Assembly: GCF_020085105.1 (NCBI RefSeq)
Contig: NC_058052.1
Coordinates: 7,983,733-8,047,732, forward strand
Reading direction: 5' to 3'
Source of the DNA: Siniperca chuatsi
Taxonomy: Eukaryota > Chordata > Actinopteri > Centrarchiformes > Sinipercidae
Length of the DNA stretch: 64,000 bases
Both the position numbers and the translations under genes were made by a program. The notes under the pieces were generated by a model, which was given only the letters and a program-made list of their open reading frames with translations, made no database searches and was not told the origin of the DNA. How positions within the stretch are numbered: position 1 is the stretch's first letter; each line of letters begins with the position of its first letter. Below, one piece after another: positions 13,525 to 23,949 of this stretch.

Positions 13525-13668
13525 GCTGTCATTTATAGAGAATATATTTATTAGTGTATTCTGCTGTGTCTGAGTAATACAACTTATAAACTGTAAACTA
13601 AGAGTGTACATTTATTTTTAGATTTATACCATTCACTGCTTTAGGTGTAAGAGTTGTGAACTTCGTCT
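13525..13668 (-). other. PRDX3: PRDX3 3' UTR with minus-strand poly(A) signals
   Basis: Read on the minus strand, AATAAA occurs at 13611-13616 and 13547-13552, shortly after the PRDX3 stop. This gives a short 3' UTR of roughly 60-140 nt. The TM9SF3 and PRDX3 transcripts therefore converge within about 300 bp of each other. Confidence 0.6.
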
Positions 13669-16600
13669 TCAGTTGACTTTTTCAAAGTACTCCTTGGATC
13701 CTTCAGGGGTTGGTTTGATCTGAAAAGCAAACCGTTACACAAAATTAACTTTTAAAAACTACACTGGGGTTGTCTTACAGAGGACTGATGTACCTAATGC
13801 ACATTTTAAAGCACAACACACACTAGTAGATAATTAACATGACAAACTAAATTTGACAAAAAAAAAAAAAATTAAAATAATTGGACAGGGGACAACATAT
13901 TGAGACTACAAGAGAAATGAACAGGAACCCTTCACTTTCAGTACTGAATTAATTGAAAAGGATATAGCGTTTGGGAAAGTCTTTTTGGGCAGCATGTACA
14001 CACGGTATCGGGTTGATGGAACTCACCGTTGGGGACTCAGGGGTCCAGCTGGCCGGACACACCTCACCGTGGGTCTCCACAAACTGGAACGCCTTCACCA
14101 AACGAAGGGTCTCTTCTACACAACGGCCCACCGGCAGGTCGTTCACACTCATGTGCTTCACCACACCGTTTGGATCAATGATGAACAGGCCCCTGAAGGA
14201 CAATAATATAACATAAATGATCAAGCATCTAAACAACAGCTATGAGATTCTCTACAAAACATTCAACACGACTAAATTAAAGTAAAACACAATTGTGTTC
14301 TCGATTGGGCCAAATCCTTCCGAAGTCCACTCTCTCCTACTATTATAGTAGACAGATGTACAGCTTGATCTTCTATAGTTTGAGTATTGACGCTGTGGGT
14401 GTGAGTATATGACTATTACACTGATAATGTAAGTTCACCAAATGCTGTCTGTAACAGTCATTTGTAACATATTGGCAACATCTTTCTCTTTTACTTAGAG
14501 AACATCTGCATTGGACGCACAGATGCAGTTGGCAAAGTACAATTCAATAAAGCCTGGGAGATGGTCCTTTAAAAGAAATCAAACAGTCCTGCATCAACAT
14601 TATGACACCATATAAGACAAATACCAAGAATGTCTAACGGTCTCTATTAAAAGTAGTGGCAAGAAGTGATGTTAGCCACATGCCAAATCAAAGCAGCAGT
14701 AATGGTGGTAGTAACAATAACAGCAGTTAAGTGACGAGTCCTTGAGGGTTCTTACCACACCTGCCCACATTTCTACTGGGTTGTCTTTTCTGTGTTTCTT
14801 CACTATATTTTACCAGCAAGTTATAATAACATTGCATCACTGTGCAAATGAGTGCGTAGTATGTAGACAATGATATACCTGTAAATTGTGTTGGAAATTA
14901 CATTTTAATATTTTAAATGGTCAAATAGTGACATTGCATGTCCTGTAATGGAAGCTGTGAATAGATACTTCCTAGAGAGCACCTAATGAACCTACCTCAG
15001 TGCAATGCCAGGACCCTCCAGCAGCACACCATAGTCTCTAGAGATCTGCTTGTTGAGGTCGGACAGCAGGGGGATGTGGATGTTGCCCAAGCCTCCAGTC
15101 TGACAAAACACCATAAAATAATACCTGATTAACACTGGCACAATAACTGCTGCTAATACAGCTAATAATAATGCATTTCAGGTTATTCCGGCATTACAAA
15201 GTGTTGTGAACACAACCAACACACAGTACTTGCACGTCAGTCATTTACCTTTATGGCACACATCAAAGGATGAATGAAAAAAGTTGAACCTTGCACCATG
15301 TGTGTCTGTTAATGATTAAATGAGGGAGAGTACCTTGCGTGGAGTGTTGATCCATGCCAGGTGGGTGAAGTGAGAGTCCACAGACACACCCACCACCTCA
15401 CAGTTAACGTCGTGGAACTCACTGGCCTTGTCGCTGAATGAGATGATCTCCGTTGGACACACGAAGGTGCTGCAATATGACAAACACAGAGAGAAATAAA
15501 AGGCACTGTGAGTAAAATGTTTACTGGCCCAATCACAAAATTACCACAGTACAACTGCAGAGGACTGATGAGATGAGTCTGAATTATTTTCTTTCAGTAG
15601 TCACAAAACGCAAAGCGACGGGAGGGGTAGAGGAGTGGGGCCTGTGTGACTTGAGCTCCATCAAATTTGTACCGGTCGTCAGATCTTAGATTCCTCAAAG
15701 TACATTAAAATCAAAAGGTAGGGAAAGCCATCATGTTATTCACTTCATCTCTGCATGCATGTCACAAATACTCACAAATCCAGTGGGTAGAAGAAGAGGA
15801 CCAGGTATTTGCCCTTGAAATCAGCGAGGCTCATCTCCTTGAACTCCCCATTGTGGACAGCTGTGGCCTTAAAAGCAGGAGCAGGCTGAGTGACAGCAGG
15901 GGCCCATCTGGAAGTGCCTGATATAGAAGAGTCAAACACAATTTTATCATCTTAATAAGCTACACTTAACTTAACTTGACAGTACTCATTATTGCACTAT
16001 TACTTATATTATTACATTGTATTATTATACCGTGCATACTTAACAACCTCTAAATCCACTTTTGTACTTACACTTATTTTAGCTTTTATACTTATATCCA
16101 CTTTGTACTTAATTTATCTTACCTGTATTATAGTGTATTATATTTTGATTTGCTTTGTACTTCTATTCCTGTGTGCGCTGACGTGACAGTGAGCAGCTGT
16201 AACAAAAGCGTTTCCCCTCGGGGATCGATAAAGTATTTCTGATTCTGAATGTATTCATTCATACTATGTGCTTTGTTAAACCAAGGTAACTCTTACAGTG
16301 TGAAGTACAGGGACATCATACGGAAAACTCCAGACATCTCTATACAATCTGACTTTACATCTAAAGTGAAGATGACATGCCATGCCTGTTTGTGCAAGTG
16401 TAAACTCATGTTTTATTTTAATGAAATCTTTACTGATGGAAGCTATTTACAGTGATACTGAAACGGGCAAATGGGACATGCAATCGATTTGAAATTCTTT
16501 TTTTTTTTTTTAACAACTTGACCCAGTGTACAGTAATTAAAAGCAAGATACTTTCAGTGGAATTGTATGATGATGATCATATCATCAACTACAAAATGAG

Positions 16601-19600
16601 TTACTGAACATTTTGTACATGTGAATAGCTTTTTTCTGATCAGTTCATTGCCCTAAACATCAGTTTGGACATTTTATACATGATAGGGCATACAGCTGCC
16701 TTATTGTAATCCATTTCAATTAAAAACAAAAAACACATTTTTCATGTCATGATATTATTGCCCAGCTATAATCTGAGGATGTGCTTTTATAACCACACCA
16801 CGGAACAATGAATAGTCTATTTCACCTTGATTTTCTGGTTATCCGGACATGCTGCTGAGGAAACATTTACACTAAAACAGTTTTGAGAAAACCATCCAGA
16901 TCTGCCGATTATTTTCTCAATTAATTAATGAATCACTTGGTCTATAAAATGTCAGAAAAAAAAACAGAAAAACGCCCATCGGCTGTATATTCTGGGACTT
17001 TGGTTTTGTACATACCGGTACAGAAACAGGCTCTCTGAAGTGCTGGACCGGTGAGGATTCTTGCAGCCCCAGATGCTCCATGTTGACAGGCTGCTGTGAC
17101 TTTCAACCCTCCTACTGCAACCCTTGCCTAAAAAAAAAAAAAAAAGAAAGAAAAATAGACATCAATTCAACATGAATAATCCACAAATACACAGAAAAAA
17201 TACTAACCTATTTTGGTTAGCAGCTGGACAGCACTTATGTTTAAAGTTCAAACTAGCTATGTTTGTGTTATAAAGCTTAGAGATATAAATAAAATGATTT
17301 TTAATCTGTTGTGTTTGAAACTGTTGCATTTGTCCTCCATGAAGGCAAAATAAGATGTCCTGTTATTTTTCGTGGCTTTCTTTTGCTGCTGCCCACAGTC
17401 TAGTGAGCAAAGGTCTTAATGTGCGAGATGCTCAAGAGCTGGACAGGGCTTGTTAAGAAACATTAATGGATGTGAGATTGTGTTATGAGCTGCAAAAGAA
17501 GCGGTGGATGAGGTAAAAGACAGGATATCATCAGATTTGATGCCACCAGGTTCTCAGGTTCAGACTGAACAAGACCATATCCTGTGCCGACAAATTAGTG
17601 ACATTCAAGAGCTGCAGCTTTAAGACTGAGAAATCCTATTTTACATATTGAATATTTGTATACAGAAATATGAATAATTCCCTTCTACTTTTAAAAAGAT
17701 ACATTCCTACTGTCCTAAAGAATATACTCGAAACATAACATATTTCAAATACAACAGGATATCCACGACATTTCAATAATGCAGATGCATGACCTTTCAG
17801 TTTTTAAAGCTACTTTTCTTATAATTTGGAGTAATTTTTGTCATGTATACGATTAATTCATGTGCACATGTAGTTGTGGAGTTACTTGGGGGAAGATGTC
17901 ACTATGATCCTAGTGCAGAGCCGCAAACAAAGCAGTTTTACATCTGCAGTTCTGTCATGGCGCCGTGCACCCCCTTCAGGCAAGAAAAGTAGTATCTTTT
18001 TATTTTACACTTGTTAAAGAAAATGCTTAGTTGAGATATCAATGGGTAATTCCAAAAATAATCACATTAGGAATAGAACTGATGCTGCACTGCTCTGTGT
18101 GGGTTTAAAAGTCAGCCATGGAGCACTTGTGACCTCACCCCAAACCGTGATATCACAGCAGGTGCTTTTCACGCTGCCAAGGGCAAAATAGCTGCTGTGA
18201 CAACACTAACTGCCGTCACTAACAGGACTAAACACAAGCACACTAAAAATAAGTGAGCTGTGCCTGAGCCTGTACAGTATGCTTTCTTGCAGGTCTGATG
18301 TGGAAGTTTCTGTTGAGTGTTTTCATCTGAATAGTTTGTCTAGACAGGTTAGTTAGTTAGGTTAGTTAGTGTGATGAATCGGGTTAAGGCTCATGAAGTG
18401 TTGACATTTCCTTTCATTTAAACATTTTCATTTTAAGTTTATTATTTAGCTAACTTTGTGTTTTGAATGGACCTTTTTCACAGGAGACATTTTTGACTTA
18501 GTAGGAAAAACACCGGTGTAAACATTAACATGGCTCTGTTCCCACTAAGCATGCACAATACCAGGACCCTGAAACCAGGAAAGCTAAATAGAATTCAGCC
18601 ATCATTAATTGTATTATTTACACATGTGATTTTCCTATTGTAACATGTCAAAATGTCTGTGAAAAAGGCCTACCACATTGATAACTGTATTGATAACTGT
18701 ATACTTTTATGCTGCTGCTGTGTTCACTTCCACCTAAAAAAACCTGCAGTCTCCCTTATGACAAAAAGATATGCCTACTAAGGGAAGCTGCACACATACC
18801 ATAAAGACCTTTTTCACAGTGCACATTTGACATGTTATAGCAGAAAAGGCTCTCATAGCTGTGTTTTCATATTGAAGTGGGTCATCAAATTCAATAGACA
18901 ACCCAAACCAAAAAACAAGTCTAAATTCTGCTTTTGAGATTTTTTCAGAAGTGAATATTTCTGTCTCTTAAAGTGTTAAGTGTTAATATCAGATATTTTA
19001 ATATTTTCTGAGATTTAGTGTTTATAGCAGATATTAACCGTTACTATCCGCTTCACCAGTGTTGACAGACGGCCTGTAGCCTGCATAATAATTATATAGG
19101 CATTATTAGACCAGAAATATCCCAGGGTATCGCCACAAAAAGCCAAGCATTTTAGTGATAATGAGATAACCTCAGCGTCAATGTTAAATAAGTTGCTCAT
19201 CACACATTATCACATTTTTTGAGGGGGAGAAGAGCTTTTACTTGTATGTTACCTTTGTGTGTGTGTGTGATGTCTGGATGATGATGCAGGTATTCAATTA
19301 CTCATGAAGCTTCTTTGACGACCGTGGCCACTAGATGCCGCTGTACGGTGTGACTCAGCGTCAGTTAGGGGAACAAGCGCGTTAACGTCTCCACTTACTG
19401 TACACTATTCATAATGCATCACAGCATAACTGTCTAAACTCCCATGCTTAAAAACATTATTTATTTTTTTTAGGAAACGCTATTTATGTGTACTTGGTCA
19501 CTCCTCTGTTCGTAACAGGTTACAGTCCGTCTATCATCAAATTCCTTAAAATTGACCCTAATGTTTAATTCCAAAAATGCTTTACAAACTTTTTCTTTGA

Positions 19601-20471
19601 ATCTGCGTGCTCCGCGAGGTAAGTGCGCGTTGCACATTGCGCATGCGCACAGCAGAGAACCAGTACAAAACAAAATAAGAGACGGAAAAACAGAAATAAG
19701 ACTTGTTTTTTTTTTTCGTTTTGCTTTTTTTTTCGTTTTCCAACATGTCACACAAAACACAGAAGTATCAAGACAAAAACATAAAAACACATTACGCGTA
19801 TCTGTCTTTGCTAACTGGCATGGCTCACTGCAACACTTCAACAGATCAGATACACCGTTAATTCTTTAATCACACCTGTGCTTCCCCTGCTATGACATGT
19901 CGCAAAGTCCAGTGTGTGAAAAAGCTCATTGTATGGAATGGTAACAATTTAACATTACTGTGACACAGTGCCGATAAAATCACGAATTGGTGATTAATCA
20001 CTTTTGACTATCACAAACAGGCTAAAGGTCATTGATAGAATATAACAGGCATGTTAGTAGCCCAATGCGTTAATATGGTCTATATTACTGAGTATCCTAC
20101 CAAACAAAGCTACTTTTTGTTGTTGTTTTGTTAGAAGGAAACCCTTACTTATTCTGCTAAATAACTTGAAAGAATAGCCTATTATTTGAATATTTCTTGA
20201 GATGCATAGTGGTGTAAAACAGCGGTCGCGGACCAGAGGGCTGTCACCAGTGTCGGCTGGTCCTCCGCTTCAAATGTGCGACACACACACGACATGACAG
20301 CGCCTTAGTGCAGAGGTGAATTATTCATCAATATCAGCTATCGACACTAGTTAATTACTGATTAATAAATACCAGACTAAGGCGAAAGAGTGTCGATAGC
20401 AAACTAGATGTTGTGGTGTACGAAGTTGCACTTACAGAGCTCCTGAGTAGTCTTCCAATGGTGGCTGCCAT
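13669..20471 (-). CDS. PRDX3: Peroxiredoxin 3, mitochondrial thioredoxin-dependent peroxidase
   Basis: Seven coding exons in transcript order: 20436-20471, 17016-17127, 15776-15917, 15334-15469, 14996-15099, 14027-14192, 13669-13719. They total 747 nt (248 aa; human 256) with clean GT-AG phases. The product is a typical 2-Cys peroxiredoxin that reduces H2O2 in the mitochondrial matrix and is recycled by thioredoxin 2. The first ~50 residues are basic and lack acidic residues (starting [12 protein letters not shown]), as expected for a mitochondrial presequence. The peroxidatic Cys is C101 in FVCPTE and the resolving Cys is C222 in GEVCPAS. Their 121-residue spacing equals human C108/C229. The GGLG loop and C-terminal YF motif (KEYFEKVN), which mark hyperoxidation-sensitive peroxiredoxins, are both present. 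An extra cysteine, C201 (GRCVEE), replaces a serine in human. Intron 1 is large (3.3 kb) and MITE-rich. Confidence 0.97.
15960..16250 (+). repeat. Truncated retroelement tail (GGGATCGATAAAGTATTTCTG family)
   Basis: AT-rich sequence ending with a G(T/A)AACAAAAGCG...TCGGGGATCGATAAAGTATT tail followed by short TCTGA repeats. This is the common 3' end of a teleost LINE/SINE family. A diverged copy in opposite orientation lies at 40137-40340. It sits in PRDX3 intron 2; the 5' limit is uncertain. Confidence 0.55.
16890..16985 (-). repeat. hAT-like MITE fragment
   Basis: Short fragment with a GATTATTTTCTCAATTAATT-type core and TCTATAAAATGTCAGAAA, matching the reverse orientation of the 31641-32010 MITE family. 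Only the middle to subterminal part remains. It lies in PRDX3 intron 2. Confidence 0.45.
18469..18672. mobile_element. MITE with ~60-bp imperfect inverted repeats
   Basis: The 5' arm (about 18469-18530, beginning GACCTTTTTCACAG) is closely matched by the reverse complement of about 18610-18672 (beginning GGCCTTTTTCACAG). Shared internal blocks are ACATTTTGAC, TAGGAAAA and GTGTAAA. Total length is about 200 bp, with no coding capacity. It lies in PRDX3 intron 1. Confidence 0.75.
18808..18865 (+). repeat. Solo half-copy of the same MITE family
   Basis: The sequence from 18808 repeats the GACCTTTTTCACAG-type end and the following CACATTTGACATGTTATAGCAG of the 18469-18672 element. I see no matching inverted arm. 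Confidence 0.6.
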
Positions 20472-21173
20472 TTTGGATTATGTCAGAGGAGGGCGGTTTG
20501 AGCAGATTAAAACGTCGTTTACGTACGTGCTCGACGCAAACTTGTCCTCTGAATAAATAAATAAAATATTCACATATATGGTATGCTGTTCATTAGATTT
20601 TTCAATCATGAGCACCAAAAACAGCGGTGGAAGACTGGTACTAGTACAAATGATGCCCTAAAAACAAAAAAAAAGAAGCTATCGTGCTGCCTCCAGGTGC
20701 TCCTCGTGAGCGCCACAGGTGTTACTTTAGGTTCGTTACTGCCCTAGGAAATAGCAGTTTATTCACTGCTTTCCGAGCAATGGAAAAATAATATGCTAAG
20801 AATTATTTATCAAAAATCATTCAAGTCCGTTTTTAGATGTGTGGTTAATTGCTTAAAAAAGGCAACAAAAAACTATTGTGTGTGAACTTTTGCGTTATTT
20901 ATACGTCCAAGCGTTTTGTGAAAACTACCCTTGTGCCCTCTGCTCAATATACTGAACACAAGGTTAATGATGTAATTATAACCTCCAATATTTCCGATGT
21001 CCCAGAATGTAGCATAAACCCGCCCACAACTGAGCACGTGGTTGAAGGCGGAAGTAGTTTCTAAATAGAACTTGACCTCAAAGCACGATACATGCACACT
21101 GGTAAAATGTGTACTGTAGAAGTTTTATAGTGCGTTTTTTAATTTATGAGAAGTAAATATATCCGTTGTTCTA
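20472..21173. promoter_or_regulatory. Head-to-head PRDX3/SFXN4 intergenic promoter
   Basis: Only 702 bp separate the two start codons, which point away from each other. The SFXN4 side carries CCCGCCC (about 21019-21025), an E-box CACGTG (21035-21040) and an ETS-like GGCGGAAGT (21047-21055). The PRDX3 start is within a CATTTTGGATT context at 20469. No TATA box is seen. A shared bidirectional promoter is inferred. 5' UTR lengths are unknown. Confidence 0.5.
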
Positions 21174-22387
21174 ATGGATCCTAATCTGTTGTTTTGGAAA
21201 AGCCAGGGGCAGGTAACTGTGCACAGTGTTTTAGCATGCAGAGCATCAGTGAAACTGTGTTACATCTTGGTTCCTCTGATATTTTTATTAAAGTGTTGAA
21301 CTGTACCTTTCCTTTTTTCAGTCCTTCCTCAGTCGACTACGGATCTGGGTTAATCTCCTTGATCCAACTTCCCTGCTTTCCTCTGATGTAAGCAGCAGCC
21401 GCTACAGTGATCTCATACTGTGAGATGAGTAGAAAATATGTGATGTTTAACTAGTGATACTGCTCTCCTCAGGCTGAAATACAGAAGGCCCACTCTCTTC
21501 TTGGAAGTGGAGAGAAACTAAATGAAACGGTCAGATTATGTTGAGGAATCTTAACTGCACAGTGGTCTGCCAGTCAAATTTATGAACGTGCAGCACATTT
21601 ATTTGTGTTGTGTGTTTGTTCTGTTTCCTCCTCTAGGATGGGCAAGCACTGACCCTCTCACTTGTGAGTCTTGCAAGAAACACAAAACTGCAAATCATTT
21701 GTACAAACAGAACCTTTGCTAAATTAAGAGTTCATTTCTGCCAATGCGTTTATATCTTTGAATGTGTCCAGATGTTGTGATTTGAAGGAGTTTAATAATG
21801 TGCTGCTTTTGGTGAGAAGTCTTGATGACTGCTCTGTGTTTACAGTCGTCTGTCCACGCTGATTCTGGTGCTGCTCTTCCATTAGTTTTCCGCCCTCCAG
21901 GTACAGTCAAAACCAGGCTTTTACACGTTTTTAATAGTTTCCATCATTATTAGAAAATGTATATTATTACTATTACTATTGTATCACTAAAACAATTAAT
22001 TTGTAAAAGAGATGCCGATGTCCCCACTTCTGTCATTTCTGTCTAGCACTGTTGCCGATATCAGCACCTCTGGTACGTGTGTTGTCCAATAAATAATAAT
22101 AATAATATAATGACACTTTGTTCTTGATAGTGGCTATGAAATGAACTTTAGAAAAACAACTGTTTCATTTTTCAGGTGGTTGCCAGCTTTTTGCCACATA
22201 GCAGTGTCAAACCTGCTCTGTTTTGGCAGGTACTGAAGCATATTCATCATTTATATTTAAAAAAATGCATTACAGGTGGCTGTAACACAGTGTGCATTAA
22301 TGATAAAAAATGTATTCTTTCAGTTTTTGCTGCATAGTTACAGTGCTGGGTTCAACTATGCAAACAGAAATTCTTCATCAGAGCAGG

Positions 22388-22452
<65 letters not shown>

Positions 22453-22915
22453 TATTCAGATATTGAGTTATGAATTACTGTCATCACTTTATCTGCCTTT
22501 TTCTCTCACCACCAGGGTAAGAAGATGTCTTTGAAGCAGCTTCTGTTGATCGCTGGAACAGTTTCCTATGCAACATGTGCAGGGGTGTGTACAACGAGAT
22601 AATCTATGTTGACTGTAATCTAAGTAAACTTTTAAAAAAAAGCTGTTTCTTAAAACATTTTTTTCAATTTCCTGTGTCTTATGATTCAGGCCCTTCCTCA
22701 AATTTTCATTAACCGACTTGGTGTAAGAAGCGCACCAATCCAGACTTTCTTTAGGTCGATATTACCAATCCCACTGTCAGGTAAATTCTTTATTTCTGTA
22801 GCATAAATAATGTATCAGAAATCAGAAAACTTTATTTTGCATGGCAGATAGTGGAGACATAGGTACAAAATGGTACATTATTTGCTAATTTTCCTTTTTT
22901 ATATATATATATATA

Positions 22916-22946
<31 letters not shown>

Positions 22947-23763
22947 GTATATGTGTGTGTGTGTGTGTATATGTATGTGTGTGTGTATATATATGTGTGT
23001 GTGTATATATATGTGTGTATATATATATATGTGTGTGTATATATGTGTATAATAGTAAGTCAGCTGGCGTGGGTCCAGTAATAACAGGTAGGACTTTTTA
23101 AACTAACATGTGTAACTCTCTCCAGCTGCTCTGGCCTTCTTCAATGTGTTTACCATCAGAAGTGAGGAGTCAGAAACTGGGATCCAAGTGTTTGACTCCA
23201 GTGGAAATCCTGTCGGCCTCTCTAAAGCAGCTGGAGAAAAGGTGGGGGTGGGGAGCAAATGGACAAAAATAAGTCTTCTCATTGAAAACTTGCAGTGTTA
23301 AATGCTTGTTTCTTTTTGTTCAGGCTGTGAGGGAAACTGCGTTGTCAAGAGCGGTACTGTTTGGTACAACCGCTGCTGTTCCTAATCTCCTGGTTTTGCT
23401 CTTACAGAGGTCAGCCACTTAAACGTTTTGTTCTATTTACTTGGACAAAATCGCACTTGTTAGGCTTTACAAAATAGATTTTCCTTGACAGAAAAAGACT
23501 TTTCCAGAGGAACTCTCTGCTGGTCGCCCCTCTCCGGCACATAAGTGTTGCGTTTGTTCTGGGCTTGATGATCCCCGTCTCATTCAGTCTCTTTCCACAA
23601 CTGGGAACGGTAAGATTCACGATCCTCCTGTGCTGTAATGTTTTCCATGTGATGAACGCTGACCGACATTGACCTCGTTTTACAGATAAGGAAGGAGAAC
23701 GTCGAGGAGGAGCTGCAGGCTGTGGCGGACGACGGACAGTTATACTACCATAGAGGACTCTGA
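21174..23763 (+). CDS. SFXN4: Sideroflexin 4, mitochondrial inner-membrane protein
   Basis: Fourteen exons: 21174-21212, 21322-21387, 21473-21529, 21637-21663, 21846-21900, 22047-22072, 22176-22229, 22324-22386, 22516-22584, 22690-22780, 23126-23241, 23324-23409, 23492-23609, 23686-23763. They total 945 nt (314 aa; human 337). SFXN4 is the divergent sideroflexin needed for mitochondrial complex I assembly and Fe-S/heme homeostasis; other sideroflexins carry serine. Recognisable blocks are [18 protein letters not shown], a degenerate family motif HADSG at 67-71 (HPDT in SFXN1-3), hydrophobic spans from about residue 85 onward, [16 protein letters not shown], and the C-terminal YYHRGL. The start at 21174 has an in-frame stop at 21147-21149 just upstream. 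The product is shorter at the N-terminus than human, so an upstream coding exon cannot be excluded. Two exons are only 26 and 27 nt long. Confidence 0.94.
22391..22449. repeat. (TA)n microsatellite
   Basis: Uninterrupted AT dinucleotide run of about 59 bp in SFXN4 intron 8. It begins only four bases after the donor dinucleotide of the exon ending at 22386. Confidence 0.95.
22900..23052. repeat. Compound TA/TG microsatellite
   Basis: Alternating (TA)n and (TG)n blocks of about 150 bp in SFXN4 intron 10. The open frames in it are low-complexity artefacts. Confidence 0.95.
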
Positions 23764-23797
23764 GGAGATGTTTTAGTAGATTACTGGATAGCATCAT

Positions 23798-23803
23798 AAT
23801 AAA
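23798..23803 (+). terminator. SFXN4: AATAAA polyadenylation signal of SFXN4
   Basis: Canonical hexamer 35 nt after the stop codon, giving a very short 3' UTR. An ATTAAA near 23926 is an alternative. Confidence 0.6.
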
Positions 23804-23949
23804 AATGTCTTCTTTAACATCATGCAGCTGAAAACGTACCATGCATGTAACACACTCAAAGATGAAATGCAGCTTTTTCTCCCAGATTTCATGTGAACTA
23901 TTTTGTTGTAAAACACAGTTTAATACATTAAAACAAGCAAGAGGCTACT

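Noticed and set aside
22870-23101. Repetitive Tyr/Ile/Cys/Val frames
   Set aside because: Translation of a TA/TG microsatellite.
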